From contig NZ_BPMV01000001.1 in the NCBI RefSeq assembly GCF_019656655.1, forward strand, positions 2,790,001-2,854,000: a DNA stretch of 64,000 bases. Direction: 5' to 3'. Source of the stretch: Tsukamurella sp. TY48 (GTDB taxonomy: Bacteria; Actinomycetota; Actinomycetes; Mycobacteriales; Mycobacteriaceae). The translations under genes were made by a program, and so were the position numbers. Below, piece after piece: positions 8,355-17,979 of this stretch; positions within the stretch are counted from its first letter, which is position 1; the number at the start of each line of letters is the position of its first letter. The notes under the pieces were generated by a model, which saw only the letters and a program-made list of their open reading frames with translations, did not search any database and was not told where the DNA came from.

Positions 8355-10013
8355 CTAGACCGCGCGGCCCCGCTCGGATCGGTACCAGCGCACCTGCGCA
8401 TCGGTCGACGAATCCTGATCCGCCTGCGGCGCAGCGTCGCCCGCGATCACCGGCAACAGGGCGTTGGCCTGCGCCTTGCCCAGCTCCACGCCCCACTGGT
8501 CGAAGCTGTTGACGCCCCACACGGCGCCCTCGGTGAACACCTGGTGCTCGTAGAGCGCGATCAGCTGACCCACCACCGACGGGGTGAGCTTGGGCGCGAG
8601 AATCGTGGTGCTGGGCCGGTTGCCGGGCATCACCTTGTGCGGCACCACGGCGGGATCGGTTCCCTCCGCGGCGATCTCCTCCGCGGTCTTGCCGAAGGCC
8701 AGCACCTTGGTCTGCGCGAACAGATTGCTCATCAGCAGGTCCTGCATGGTGCCCAGGCCGTCGGTGGTGGGCAGATCGTCGGTCGATTCCGCGAAGCCCA
8801 GGAAATCGGCCGGCACCAGCCGGGTGCCCTGATGCAGCAGCTGGTAGAAGGCGTGCTGACCGTTGGTTCCCGGTTCGCCCCAGAAGATCTCGCCGGTGTT
8901 CACCGTGACCGCGGTGCCGTCCACCCGCACCGATTTGCCGTTCGACTCCATGGTGAGCTGCTGCAGGTACGCCGGGAACCGGGCCAGATCGTTGGCGTAG
9001 GGGAGCACCGCCCGCGATTGCGCGCCGAAGAAGTCCGAGTACCAGAGACCGATGAGCCCCAGCAGGATCGGCGCGTTCTGCTCGATCGGCGCGGTGGCGA
9101 AGTGCTCGTCCACCGCGCGGAAACCGGCGAGGAACTCCGCGAAGCGCTCGCGCCCGATCGCGCACATCACCGACAGACCGATCGCGGAATCGACCGAGTA
9201 GCGGCCGCCCACCCAGTCCCAGAAGCCGAACATGTTCGCGGTGTCGATGCCGAAGGCCGCCACCCGCTCCGCATTGGTGGAGACCGCCACGAAGTGCTTG
9301 GCCACCGCCTCGTCGCCCAGCCCCAGCCCGTCGAGCAGCCAGGTCTTCGCGGCGTGCGCGTTGGTGAGCGTCTCCAGCGTGGAGAAGGTCTTCGACGCCA
9401 CCACGAACAGCGTGGTCGCCGGGTCGAGCCCGGCCAGCGTGGCCACGATATCGGCGGGATCGACATTGGAGACGAAATGACACCGGAGGCCGGGCTGGCC
9501 ATACGCCCGCAGAGCGCGGTAGACCATCGCCGGACCCAGATCGCTGCCACCGATTCCGATGTTCACCACATCGGTGATGGCCTCGCCGGTGGCGCCGCGC
9601 CACTCGCCCGTGCGCACCCGATCGGTGAAGTCGCCCATCCGGCCCAGCACCTCGTGCACATCGCCGGTCACGTCCTGCCCGTCCACCGAAAGCGGCGGCT
9701 CCGCGGGGGCGCGCAGCGCGGTGTGCAGCACCGCGCGGTCCTCGGTGGAGTTGATGTGCGCGCCCGCGAGCATCGCATCGCGCTTGCCCTCCACCCCGGC
9801 CTCGCGGGCCAGCTCCGCCAGGAGGGCCAGGGTCTCGCGGGTCACCCGGTGCTTGGAGTAGTCGATGTACAAATCGCCCACCCGGAGAACGAGCTCGGTG
9901 CCGCGGGCCGGATCGTCGGCGAAGATGTCCCGCAGGTGCAGCGGGGCGACGGCGCGATGGTTCGCGTCCAGGGCTCGCCAGGCGGTCGTGGTCGTGATGT
10001 CCAGCGTGCTCAT
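8355..10013 (-). CDS. pgi: Glucose-6-phosphate isomerase
   Basis: A 552-residue PGI that interconverts glucose-6-phosphate and fructose-6-phosphate in the cytosol. Family signatures are present: [12 protein letters not shown], the SKTFSTLET phosphate-binding loop, [13 protein letters not shown], and the C-terminal [14 protein letters not shown] with the catalytic lysine. Two starts are close: ATG 10013 (MSTLDIT) and ATG 10019 (MRMSTL); the former is listed because it gives the usual length. A longer frame reaching 10862 is only the antisense of the dehydrogenase gene. It is divergent from that gene with a 55-bp shared promoter region and corresponds in position to Rv0946c. Confidence 0.96.
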   Translation of the reverse strand: MSTLDITTTTAWRALDANHRAVAPLHLRDIFADDPARGTELVLRVGDLYIDYSKHRVTRETLALLAELAREAGVEGKRDAMLAGAHINSTEDRAVLHTALRAPAEPPLSVDGQDVTGDVHEVLGRMGDFTDRVRTGEWRGATGEAITDVVNIGIGGSDLGPAMVYRALRAYGQPGLRCHFVSNVDPADIVATLAGLDPATTLFVVASKTFSTLETLTNAHAAKTWLLDGLGLGDEAVAKHFVAVSTNAERVAAFGIDTANMFGFWDWVGGRYSVDSAIGLSVMCAIGRERFAEFLAGFRAVDEHFATAPIEQNAPILLGLIGLWYSDFFGAQSRAVLPYANDLARFPAYLQQLTMESNGKSVRVDGTAVTVNTGEIFWGEPGTNGQHAFYQLLHQGTRLVPADFLGFAESTDDLPTTDGLGTMQDLLMSNLFAQTKVLAFGKTAEEIAAEGTDPAVVPHKVMPGNRPSTTILAPKLTPSVVGQLIALYEHQVFTEGAVWGVNSFDQWGVELGKAQANALLPVIAGDAAPQADQDSSTDAQVRWYRSERGRAV

Positions 10014-10068
10014 GCGCATCAGCCTAGTGTCCTGCGGGCGTTCTCGCCGGGCGGTTACTGTGGCTGGT

Positions 10069-11532
10069 ATGGCTACCGCGCAGCGCGTCCGTGACCTGCT
10101 CGAGACGATCCCCACGGGAATCTTCGTGAACGGGACATTCCGTGACTCCAGTTCCGGCGCAACCTTTCCGGTGCACGATCCGGCCACCGAGGAGGTGCTT
10201 GTCGAGGTCGCCGACGCCACCGCGGACGACGGTGCCGCCGCCCTGGAAGCGGCCGTCGCCGCAGGTCCCGCCTGGGCCGCCACCCCGGCCCGCGAGCGCG
10301 GCGAGATCCTGCGCGCCGCGTTCGAGGGGCTGCACGCCCGCGCCGACGACTTCGCCCTGCTGATGACCCTGGAGATGGGCAAGGCGCTCCCGGAATCGGC
10401 GAACGAGCTCAAGTACGGCGCCGAGTTCTTCCGCTGGTTCTCCGAGGAGGCCGTGCGGATCGCGGGCCGGTACACGCCCGCACCCGCCGGCACCGGCCGC
10501 ATCCTGGTGAGCAAGGTCCCCGTCGGGCCCTGTCTGGCCATCACCCCGTGGAACTTCCCGCTGGCCATGGGCACCCGCAAGATCGGTCCCGCCCTCGCCG
10601 CCGGCGCCACCATGCTGGTCAAGCCCGCGGGCCTCACGCCGCTCACCATGCTGCTGCTGGCCGAGGTGCTCAAGGACGCGGGCGTGCCCGACGGGGTGAT
10701 CGCGGTGCTCCCCACCTCGAAGTCCTCGGCGCTCACCGGACCCCTGCTGGCCGACCCGCGGCTGCGCAAGCTCACCTTCACCGGCTCCACCGGCGTCGGC
10801 GCCGCGCTCATCGGGCAGTCGGCGCCCGGCATCCTGCGCACCTCCATGGAACTGGGCGGCAACGCCCCGTTCGTGGTCTTCGACGATGCCGATGTCGACC
10901 ACGCCGTCGGTCAGGCGCTGCTCGCCAAGCTCCGCAACGGCGGCGAGGCCTGCACGGCCGCCAACCGGTTCCACGTGCACGAGAGCGTGCTCGCGGAATT
11001 CACCGACAAGCTGGTCGCGAAGATGAGCGAGTACGTGGTGGGACCCGGCATCGACGACGGCGTGACCATCGGGCCGCTGGTCTCCGCCGACCAGCGCGAC
11101 ATCGTCTCCGAGCTGGTGCAGGACGCGGTGGGCAAGGGCGCCACGCTGCGGCTCGGTGGCGTCGCCCCCGAGGGCAAGGGCCACTTCTTCCCGCCGACGG
11201 TGCTGGCCGACCTCCCCGCCGACGCCCGCATCCTGCGCGAGGAGGTCTTCGGGCCGGTCGCGCCGATCATCGGCTTCAGCACGGAGGACGAGGCGGTGGC
11301 CGCCGCCAACGACACCGAGTACGGCCTGGCCTCGTACATCTTCACCCGCGATCTCGACCGTGCCCTGCGCGTGGCCGACCGCGTCGACAGCGGCATGGTG
11401 GGCGTCAATCGCGGCGTGATCTCCGACCCCGCCGGACCGTTCGGCGGCGTCAAGGCGTCCGGCTTCGGCCGCGAGGGCGGCAGCGAGGGCATCGAGGAGT
11501 ACCTGGAGACCAAGTACATCGCCCTGCAATAG
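10069..11532 (+). CDS. NAD(P)-dependent aldehyde dehydrogenase, succinate-semialdehyde dehydrogenase type
   Basis: A 487-residue ALDH superfamily enzyme. The NAD-binding loop FTGSTGVGA, the general-base glutamate in MELGGNAPF and the catalytic cysteine in [10 protein letters not shown] are all present, and [10 protein letters not shown] is the usual Rossmann-side signature. Overall pattern (IFVNGTF start, [11 protein letters not shown] end) fits the GabD branch oxidising succinate semialdehyde to succinate. No GABA transaminase gene is adjacent, so the exact aldehyde is inferred. Start ATG 10069 fits the usual N-terminus; an extension upstream would run into the divergent pgi gene. Confidence 0.88.
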   Translation: MATAQRVRDLLETIPTGIFVNGTFRDSSSGATFPVHDPATEEVLVEVADATADDGAAALEAAVAAGPAWAATPARERGEILRAAFEGLHARADDFALLMTLEMGKALPESANELKYGAEFFRWFSEEAVRIAGRYTPAPAGTGRILVSKVPVGPCLAITPWNFPLAMGTRKIGPALAAGATMLVKPAGLTPLTMLLLAEVLKDAGVPDGVIAVLPTSKSSALTGPLLADPRLRKLTFTGSTGVGAALIGQSAPGILRTSMELGGNAPFVVFDDADVDHAVGQALLAKLRNGGEACTAANRFHVHESVLAEFTDKLVAKMSEYVVGPGIDDGVTIGPLVSADQRDIVSELVQDAVGKGATLRLGGVAPEGKGHFFPPTVLADLPADARILREEVFGPVAPIIGFSTEDEAVAAANDTEYGLASYIFTRDLDRALRVADRVDSGMVGVNRGVISDPAGPFGGVKASGFGREGGSEGIEEYLETKYIALQ

Positions 11533-11599
11533 CCGATCTCTTGGCTCAGTGTGAGTGCAAACCTCGCCGGACCACAGGTGGGTGTGGCAACTTCATAGG

Positions 11600-13060
11600 G
11601 TGGCAGACCTACAGGAGCGCACCGGCACGCGGCAGAACGTGATCCTCGTGCACTGGCACGACCTGGGACGTCACCTCACCTGTTACGGCGCCGAGGGCGT
11701 GGTCAGCCCCCACCTGGACCGGCTCGCCGCCGAGGGCATCCGGTTCACCGACGCCCACGCCACGGCCCCGCTGTGCTCGCCCGCCCGCGGCTCGCTGTTC
11801 ACCGGCCTGCACCCGCACCGCAACGGCCTCGTCGGCCTCGCCCACCACGGTTTCGAGTACCGCGAGGGCGTGCAGACGCTCCCCGCCCTGCTCGGACAGG
11901 CGGGGTACCGCAGCGCCCTGTTCGGCATGCAGCACGAGAGCGCGGACCCGTCGCAGCTCGGTTTCGACACCGTCGACGTCTCCGACTCGCTCTGCGACTA
12001 CGTGGTGGCCCGCTCGCAGGAGTGGCTGGCCGAGAACGCCGATGCCGCCGAGCCCTTCTTCCTGACCGCCGGGTTCTTCGAGACGCACCGCCCGTACCCC
12101 GTCGACCAGTACGAACCGGCCGACCCGGACACCATCGGCGTGCCCGGCTTCCTGCCCGATACCGCGCAGGTCCGCGAGGACCTGTCCGGGCTGCACGGCA
12201 GCATCACCCACGCCGACGCCGCCGTCGGCCGGCTGCTGGACACCGTCGACGAGCTCGGGCTCGCGGAGAACACCTGGATCGTCTTCATCACCGATCACGG
12301 CCTCGCCTTCCCGCGCGCCAAGTCCACGCTGTACGGCGAGGGCACCGGCGTCGCCTTCATCGTGCGGCCCCCGCGCAGCCTGGGCCTCGCGCCGCGGGTC
12401 TACGACGACCTGTTCTCCGGCGTCGACCTGACGCCCACGGTGCTCGATCTGCTCGGCGTGCCGCTGCCCGAGGACCTCGACGGCGAGACCCACGCGGCCG
12501 AGCTGCTGGAGCCCGCCGGCGAGCAGGTGCGGGCCGGCCTGTTCACGCAGAAGACCTACCACGACGCCTACGACCCGATCCGCGCCGTGCGCACCAAGCA
12601 GTTCAGCTACATCGAGAACTACGCCGACCGCCCCGCGCTGCTGCTGCCGCTCGACATCGCCGACAGCTCGTCGGCCTCCTCGCTCGACCCCTACGAGACG
12701 GCCGCGCCCCGCGCCCGCCGCGAGCTGTACGACCTCGTCGTGGACCCCTACGAACGGCACAACGTGATCGACGAGCCCGCCTACCAGTGGGTGGCGCGGC
12801 GCCTGGCCGGAGTGCTGGCGAACTGGCGCGTGGAGACCGGCGATGTGCTGCCCACCGAGGCCGAGGGCACGAAGATCGCCGAGGACTTCATGGCCGCCTT
12901 CTTCGCCGGACGGGCCAAGCCCGATGCCGACGAGGTGCCGCTGCCCTCGCGCCGTCCGCAGGGTGCGCGCCGCGAGCTGACCGCCCGCGAGTTAGCCGAA
13001 CAGGCGCGTGCCGACGCGGACCGGCCCGATCGTTCAGTGCCGGGCGCCGTCAACGCCTGA
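11600..13060 (+). CDS. Sulfatase, formylglycine-dependent type I
   Basis: A roughly 486-residue sulfatase from GTG 11600 (start uncertain; no clear Shine-Dalgarno). The activation motif CSPAR (residues 59-63, followed by GSLFTG) is the CxPxR pattern whose cysteine is converted to formylglycine. Metal ligands are suggested by HWHDLG near the N-terminus and ITDHG around base 12290. No signal peptide is visible, so it looks cytosolic. The related N-sulfoglucosamine sulfohydrolase/arylsulfatase branch cleaves sulfate esters or sulfamates. It is convergent with the FGE gene (27-bp 3' overlap), and that FGE is the obvious maturase. The substrate might be a sulfated trehalose or glycan made by the neighbouring Stf0 (inference). 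Confidence 0.88.
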   Translation: MADLQERTGTRQNVILVHWHDLGRHLTCYGAEGVVSPHLDRLAAEGIRFTDAHATAPLCSPARGSLFTGLHPHRNGLVGLAHHGFEYREGVQTLPALLGQAGYRSALFGMQHESADPSQLGFDTVDVSDSLCDYVVARSQEWLAENADAAEPFFLTAGFFETHRPYPVDQYEPADPDTIGVPGFLPDTAQVREDLSGLHGSITHADAAVGRLLDTVDELGLAENTWIVFITDHGLAFPRAKSTLYGEGTGVAFIVRPPRSLGLAPRVYDDLFSGVDLTPTVLDLLGVPLPEDLDGETHAAELLEPAGEQVRAGLFTQKTYHDAYDPIRAVRTKQFSYIENYADRPALLLPLDIADSSSASSLDPYETAAPRARRELYDLVVDPYERHNVIDEPAYQWVARRLAGVLANWRVETGDVLPTEAEGTKIAEDFMAAFFAGRAKPDADEVPLPSRRPQGARRELTARELAEQARADADRPDRSVPGAVNA

Positions 13061-13948
13061 CACCGTGCGGAACCCGATGTTGCTCGCCAAGGACGACGGG
13101 GTGTTGTGGCTGCGGGCGGCCACCCGGTAGCGGTAGCAGTACGAGTCGTGGCACAGGTGGCTGCCGCCGCGGAGCACGCGGGCGGCGCCCCGATCGGGCC
13201 CGGTGGGGGAGTCCACCGGCGAAATCCGGTAGTAGCGCGACGAATACCGGTCCGTGCACCACTCCCAGACATTGCCCACCGCCTGGTACAGGCCGTAGCC
13301 GTTGGGCGCGAAGGACCGCGCGGGCACGGTGCCGACCGCGCCCTGCGGCGCATCGGGGAAGTCGCCGACGAAGATGCTGCAGTCCTCGCCGGGCACCGGA
13401 TGCCCGTCGCCCCACGGGTACCGCGCGCCGTCGAGACCGCCGCGTGCCGCGTACTCCCACTGCGCCTCCGTGGGCAGATCCCGCCCGGCCCACGCGCAGT
13501 AGGCGAGTGCATCCGCGTGCGAGACGTGCACGGCCGGGTGATCGGCCCGCCCGACGGTGCCCGCCCCGCCCGGGGATCGGAAGGTGGCGCCGCGCACCGT
13601 CAGCCACCACGGCGCGCCCGGCACCGGCACCCCCGATGCGGGATCGGCGGCCGAGGCGTGGAAGACCGCCGACGCCCCGAACCGCTCGGCATCGGTCACA
13701 TAGCCGGTGGCCTCGGCGAAGGCGGTGAACGCGGCCACCGTCACCGTGGTCGCATCGATCGTGAAGCCGGGCAACCGGACCCGGTGCACCGGGACCTCGC
13801 CGTCGGCGCGGTAGCCGTCGCCGTGCGCGTCGCCCATCGCGAACTCCCCGGCGGGGACCACGGCCTGGGGGATCGGGTGGCCGCCGCCACCGGCCGCGGC
13901 GACCCGCCGCGCGGGCAGGTCGGGGCCGGTGGGCGAGCAGCAGGTCAC
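13034..13948 (-). CDS. Formylglycine-generating enzyme (sulfatase maturase)
   Basis: A 304-residue FGE-sulfatase (SUMF1) domain protein starting at GTG 13948. Hallmarks are VPAGEFAMGD near the N-terminus, LPTEAQWEYAARGG, GNVWEWCTD and VLRGGSHLCHDSYC. The two active-site cysteines are C266 and C271 in LCHDSYCYRYR, spaced as in the bacterial copper-dependent enzymes (such as that of Streptomyces coelicolor). It converts the CxPxR cysteine of type I sulfatases to formylglycine using O2 and copper. Its GTG overlaps the cysNC stop (GTGA, 13945-13948), making it the last gene of the stf0-cysD-cysNC operon; the target sulfatase is convergent next door. Confidence 0.93.
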   Translation of the reverse strand: MTCCSPTGPDLPARRVAAAGGGGHPIPQAVVPAGEFAMGDAHGDGYRADGEVPVHRVRLPGFTIDATTVTVAAFTAFAEATGYVTDAERFGASAVFHASAADPASGVPVPGAPWWLTVRGATFRSPGGAGTVGRADHPAVHVSHADALAYCAWAGRDLPTEAQWEYAARGGLDGARYPWGDGHPVPGEDCSIFVGDFPDAPQGAVGTVPARSFAPNGYGLYQAVGNVWEWCTDRYSSRYYRISPVDSPTGPDRGAARVLRGGSHLCHDSYCYRYRVAARSHNTPSSLASNIGFRTVSGVDGARH

Positions 13949-15834
13949 GCGTCCAGTATTCCCCGCGCGACGAGCAGGGCGATCACGCGCTGCGCGAGCT
14001 CGTCGGTGTCGGCGCCGGTGGTGTCGAACTTGAGGTCCGGATCCTCGGGCTTCTCGTACGGCCCGTCCACGCCGGTCAGGCCGCGCAGCTCGCCGCGATC
14101 GGCACGGGCGTAGAGCCCCTTCGGGTCCCGCTTGCGGCATTCGGAGACCGGCGTGCTGACGTGCACCTCCAGGAAGTCGATGTCGGCGGCCTTGTTGAGC
14201 TCGCGCGCGATCTCCCGGTCCGAGCGCAGCGGCGAGACCAGCGAGGCGATCGCGATCACCCCCGCATCGGCGAACAGGCGGGTCAGATGTCCCACCCGGC
14301 GGATGTTCTCCGCGCGGTCGCCGGGCGAGAAGCCCAGATCGTCGGAGATTCCGTGCCGGATGTTGTCGCCGTCGATGAGGTACGCCACCCGGCCCTGGGA
14401 GACCAGGGCCCGCTCCAACGCCACCGCCACCGTCGACTTGCCCGAGGCGGGCAGGCCCGTGAACCACACCGTGGCGCCGCGCTGCCCCGTCTTGGCCCAG
14501 CGTTCCGCGCGCCCCAGCGAACTGGGATGCCACCGGATGTCGTTGCGCGTGGCCTGTCCCGGCACCACCTCGCGGGCCTCGGCGACGGTCCCGGCGCCCA
14601 CGGTGTCGTTGCTCGCCTCGTCGATCAGGATGAACGCGCCCGTGTCCCGGTTCTGGGCGTACGGGTCCGCGACCACCACCGAACTGGTGCGCAGCGTGAT
14701 GGTGCCGATGTCGTTGAGCGTCAGTTCGCTCGGCCCCACCTGCTCGATCAGCGTCTCCGGATCGAGCCGTCGCTCCAGCGACTGGACCGTGGCGCGCACC
14801 GTCGCCGTCGCGTGCTTGAGCGCCACGCGATCGCCTGCGCGCAAGGGCTTCTCGGCCAGCCAGCACACGGTGGCCTCGATCTCGCGGGCCGCCACCGGCA
14901 GATGCGCATCCGCGGCGCCGGAGACCAGTACGTCGCCGCGGCCCACGTCGATGTCGTCGGCCAGTTCCACCGAGACCGACAGCGGCGCAACGGCCACCGC
15001 CCGCTCGTCGTCCAGGGTGTCCAGGGCCGTGACGGTGCTGCGGCTGCCCGAGGGCAGCACCAGCACCTCGTCGCCCACGGCCAGAGTGCCCGCCGCCATC
15101 CGCCCGGTGTAGCGGCGGCGCTGCTCGGTGGTGGGCCGCGAGACCCACTGCACCGGCAGGCGCAGCTCGCGTGCCTGCGCCGACGGCGCCCGCAGCTGCA
15201 CGCCCTCCAGGTACTCCAGCAGGGTGGGGCCGGTGTACCAGGCGGTGTTCGGCGAACGGTGCACCACGTTGTCGCCGAGCTTGGCGGCCAACGGGATCGC
15301 CGGGATCTCGGGCAGGCCCAGCTGCGTACCCAGCTCGGCCAGCTCCGCCTGGACCTGTGCGAACCGCTCCTGCGAGAAGTCGACCAGATCGATCTTGTTC
15401 ACGGCGGCGATCACGTGCGGCACGCCCAGCAGGGTGGCGATCCGCGCGTGCCGGCGGGTCTGCCGCAGCACGCCCTTGCGCGCGTCCACCAGCAGGATCG
15501 CGACGTGCGCGTTGGAGGCGCCGGTGAACATGTTGCGGGTGTACCGCTCGTGGCCCGGGGTATCGGCGAGCACGTAGCTGCGGGTGTCGGTGGAGAAGAA
15601 ACGGTACGCCACGTCGATGGTGATGCCCTGCTCGCGCTCGGCCCGCAGGCCGTCGGACAGCGCCGCGAGATCCACCTCGTCGCCGTCGGTCACGGCCTCC
15701 AGGTGGTCGGTGGGCAGGCTGCCGGTGTCGTGCAGCAGCCGGCCGATCAGCGTGGATTTGCCGTCGTCGACCGAGCCCGCGGTCGCGAGGCGCAGCAGTT
15801 GGCGGGTGGTGGTGGGGGCCAGAACATCGGTCAT
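13945..15834 (-). CDS. cysNC: Bifunctional sulfate adenylyltransferase GTPase subunit / APS kinase
   Basis: A 629-residue fusion. The CysN GTPase half has GSVDDGKST (residues 20-28), DTPGHE and NKID G-motifs followed by two beta-barrel domains. The C-terminal APS kinase (from about residue 450) has its own P-loop GLPASGKST and the DGDNIRHG motif. With CysD it makes APS from sulfate and ATP, driven by GTP hydrolysis, and then phosphorylates it to PAPS, the donor for sulfotransferases. Its ATG shares one base with the cysD stop (TGATG). Because no APS/PAPS reductase is in this operon and a sulfotransferase is, the PAPS here probably serves sulfation as well as assimilation. Confidence 0.96.
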   Translation of the reverse strand: MTDVLAPTTTRQLLRLATAGSVDDGKSTLIGRLLHDTGSLPTDHLEAVTDGDEVDLAALSDGLRAEREQGITIDVAYRFFSTDTRSYVLADTPGHERYTRNMFTGASNAHVAILLVDARKGVLRQTRRHARIATLLGVPHVIAAVNKIDLVDFSQERFAQVQAELAELGTQLGLPEIPAIPLAAKLGDNVVHRSPNTAWYTGPTLLEYLEGVQLRAPSAQARELRLPVQWVSRPTTEQRRRYTGRMAAGTLAVGDEVLVLPSGSRSTVTALDTLDDERAVAVAPLSVSVELADDIDVGRGDVLVSGAADAHLPVAAREIEATVCWLAEKPLRAGDRVALKHATATVRATVQSLERRLDPETLIEQVGPSELTLNDIGTITLRTSSVVVADPYAQNRDTGAFILIDEASNDTVGAGTVAEAREVVPGQATRNDIRWHPSSLGRAERWAKTGQRGATVWFTGLPASGKSTVAVALERALVSQGRVAYLIDGDNIRHGISDDLGFSPGDRAENIRRVGHLTRLFADAGVIAIASLVSPLRSDREIARELNKAADIDFLEVHVSTPVSECRKRDPKGLYARADRGELRGLTGVDGPYEKPEDPDLKFDTTGADTDELAQRVIALLVARGILDA

Positions 15835-16760
15835 CAGAAGTAGCCCTCTTTCTTGCGGTCCTCCATGGCGGCCGCTGATGTGCGGTCGTCGGCGCGGGTC
15901 TCGCCCCGCTCGGAAACCGTTGCCGCCGAGATCTCCTCGATCACGGCGCCGATGTCGGTGGCGCGGCTGCGGACCGCGCCGGTGATGGTCAGATCGCCCA
16001 CGGTGCGGTAGCGCACCCACTCCCGGCTCGCGGTCTCGCCGTCGCGCGGCTGCGTGAATTCCGAGACCGCCAGCAGGATCCCGTCGCGCTCGAAGACCTC
16101 GCGTTCGCTCGCGAAGTAGATCGACGGCAGCTCCAGGCCCTCCAGCTCGATGTACCGCCAGATGTCCAGTTCGGTCCAGTTCGACAGCGGGAAGACGCGC
16201 ACCGATTCGCCGCGGCGGATGCGCCCGTTGTACAGCGACCAGGGCTCGGGGCGCTGCGCCCGCGGGTCCCACTGGCCGAACTCGTTGCGGAAGCTGAACA
16301 CCCGCTCCTTGGCCCGGGCGCGTTCCTCGTCGCGCCGGGCGCCGCCGAAGGCCGCGTCGAACCTCCCGGCCTCGAGCGCGTCCAGCAGGGTGCGGGTCTG
16401 TAGGCGGTTCCGCGATCCGGACGCCTCGGTGGATTCGGCGACGCGGCCGGTGTCGATCGACTCCTGCACCGAGGCCACGATGAGCTCGATCCCCTCCGGA
16501 TTCTCGGCCGTCGGCGCCACCCGGCGATCGCGGAACTCGATCACCTCGTCGAAGTTGTGCCCGGTGTCCACGTGCAGGATCGGGAAGGGCAGCGGCGAGG
16601 GCCGGAAGGCCTTCTCGGCCAACCGGAGCAGCACGATCGAATCCTTGCCGCCGGAGAACAGCAGCACCGGCCGCTCCAGTTCGGCGGCCACCTCGCGGAT
16701 GATGTGCACCGCCTCGGCTTCGAGGACGCGCAATTCGTCCACGGCGGTCAGAGTGCTCAT
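15834..16760 (-). CDS. cysD: Sulfate adenylyltransferase subunit 2 (ATP sulfurylase small subunit)
   Basis: A 308-residue PP-loop ATP pyrophosphatase-type protein. The PP-loop SGGKDS is at residues 36-41, [17 protein letters not shown] follows, and the C-terminus ends KKEGYF, characteristic of CysD. Pairs with the CysN half of the next gene to form ATP sulfurylase. Start ATG 16760 was chosen because it forms an ATGA overlap with the stf0 stop (16757-16760); an upstream in-frame extension to 16808 lies within stf0. Length is normal. Confidence 0.97.
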   Translation of the reverse strand: MSTLTAVDELRVLEAEAVHIIREVAAELERPVLLFSGGKDSIVLLRLAEKAFRPSPLPFPILHVDTGHNFDEVIEFRDRRVAPTAENPEGIELIVASVQESIDTGRVAESTEASGSRNRLQTRTLLDALEAGRFDAAFGGARRDEERARAKERVFSFRNEFGQWDPRAQRPEPWSLYNGRIRRGESVRVFPLSNWTELDIWRYIELEGLELPSIYFASEREVFERDGILLAVSEFTQPRDGETASREWVRYRTVGDLTITGAVRSRATDIGAVIEEISAATVSERGETRADDRTSAAAMEDRKKEGYF

Positions 16761-17554
16761 GCGGGGTATCCGTTCTGTGCGGCGTCGGCGCGGTACCGCT
16801 CCACCCACTCCTTCGAGCGGGCGTTGGACTGTGGTTTGAGCGGGGGCGGGGGAGCCAGCGCCGGGTCCTGGCCGATGGCCTCCAGCACCCGGGCGGTGGT
16901 CTTACGGGGATCGGCGGTCAGCTCGCTGAAATCGATCTCCACCGGCTCGATCGATTCGGCCGCGAACCAGGCGCGCCACGACCGCTCCTGCTCCAGCAGG
17001 ATCGCGGCCAGATGCGCGATGCCCTCGGCGCGGTACACGGCCCGCTCGTCGCGCTCGCGGTCGTGATCGGGATCGTCGCGCCAGATCCGGGTCTGCACGG
17101 CCCGCCACATCGACACCGCCTGCGGCACCACGTCCGGCCGGAAGACGTGCACGTACACGGGGTCGGCACCGTCGAACAGGGAACGGACGGCCGTGCGCAC
17201 CGAACCCGAGGCGGTGCGGGTACGGGCGATCAGCAGCGGCGTCTGATTCCACATCAGCTTGCCGCCCCACACTCCGTTGGGGGTTCGACCCTCCGCCAAC
17301 AGATCGTCGCGCCACTGCTCCGCGGTCCGCGGATCGACGGTGCCCGGGTCGATCGGATCGAGGAGGTCGATCAGCGAGGGATCGTCGACGCCGGCGAACC
17401 ATTCGCGGGGCTGCGGCGACAGCGAGGAGGTGGGGTAGTACTGGAAGAACTCCTGCGGGTTGCCGGCCACACCGGTGGCGGCCAGGGACTCCACGAGCAG
17501 GGTGCTACCGCTGCGCTGACTGGCGCACACCAGGTAGCTCTCGGGCTGTGACAT
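16757..17554 (-). CDS. stf0: Stf0-family trehalose 2-sulfotransferase
   Basis: A 265-residue protein closely resembling M. tuberculosis Stf0: [22 protein letters not shown] (PAPS phosphosulfate loop), [20 protein letters not shown] and [20 protein letters not shown] are all recognisable. Stf0 transfers sulfate from PAPS to the 2-position of trehalose, the first step of sulfolipid-1 synthesis in M. tuberculosis. Here it leads a tight operon with cysD, cysNC and an FGE gene, so donor synthesis and use are co-transcribed. No pks2/papA/mmpL genes are near, so a full sulfolipid is not implied. A stem-loop lies between it and the upstream chorismate mutase gene. Confidence 0.92.
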   Translation of the reverse strand: MSQPESYLVCASQRSGSTLLVESLAATGVAGNPQEFFQYYPTSSLSPQPREWFAGVDDPSLIDLLDPIDPGTVDPRTAEQWRDDLLAEGRTPNGVWGGKLMWNQTPLLIARTRTASGSVRTAVRSLFDGADPVYVHVFRPDVVPQAVSMWRAVQTRIWRDDPDHDRERDERAVYRAEGIAHLAAILLEQERSWRAWFAAESIEPVEIDFSELTADPRKTTARVLEAIGQDPALAPPPPLKPQSNARSKEWVERYRADAAQNGYPA

Positions 17555-17573
17555 GCGGCCCAGTGTAATGCTG

Positions 17574-17602
17574 GAAAAACCGCTCGCAACCTGGGGTTTT
17601 TC
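17574..17602. terminator. Stem-loop between aroQ-type gene and stf0
   Basis: Perfect 8-bp arms GAAAAACC (17574-17581) and GGTTTTTC (17595-17602) with a 13-nt loop. On the minus strand the 3' arm ends in a T-run, resembling an intrinsic terminator for the chorismate mutase transcript; it is also in the stf0 5' region, 19 nt before its start, so an operator or attenuator role is possible. Confidence 0.45.
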
Positions 17603-17651
17603 GTCAGTGTGCGCGAGGCTCTTGACGGGCGCGAAGCGGTGTGCTGCGGCA

Positions 17652-17936
17652 CTAGCGCCCCAGCGGCCCCCGGCCCAGTCGCAGCAGCAGCATGGCGAGC
17701 GTGTGGCCCTCCCGGCCCAGCTCCGAGAACCGGTCGAGCACCTTCATCTCGCGCGAGTGCACCAGCCGGGGCCCGCCCGACGCCATCCGCGTGCGGCCGA
17801 TGATCCGGGACACCTCGGTGCGGCGCTTGATCGCGGCGAGGATCTCGGCGTCCAGCCGGTCGATCTCCTCGCGCAGCGCGGCGATCTCCTCCTCGGCGAG
17901 GGGCGTGCCGCCGCCGGTGCTGTCGGGTGTGCTCAT
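17652..17936 (-). CDS. Chorismate mutase, AroQ type (Rv0948c-like)
   Basis: A 94-residue all-helical protein starting at ATG 17936. Motifs [27 protein letters not shown] (helix 1 with conserved Arg and Lys) and the C-terminal [11 protein letters not shown] are those of the short intracellular chorismate mutase of M. tuberculosis, Rv0948c. It converts chorismate to prephenate; the mycobacterial enzyme has low intrinsic activity and is activated by complexing with DAHP synthase, with the C-terminal tail involved. The position between pgi and the uvrD1-like helicase matches the M. tuberculosis order. Confidence 0.92.
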   Translation of the reverse strand: MSTPDSTGGGTPLAEEEIAALREEIDRLDAEILAAIKRRTEVSRIIGRTRMASGGPRLVHSREMKVLDRFSELGREGHTLAMLLLRLGRGPLGR

Positions 17937-17979
17937 GGGGTGAAGTTTTCCACAGTCGCGCCGCATACGATCGGGGACC

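Noticed and set aside
13034-17554. Complete sulfolipid-1 biosynthesis locus
   Set aside because: Only stf0 and PAPS synthesis are present; no pks2, papA or mmpL8-type genes are in the window.
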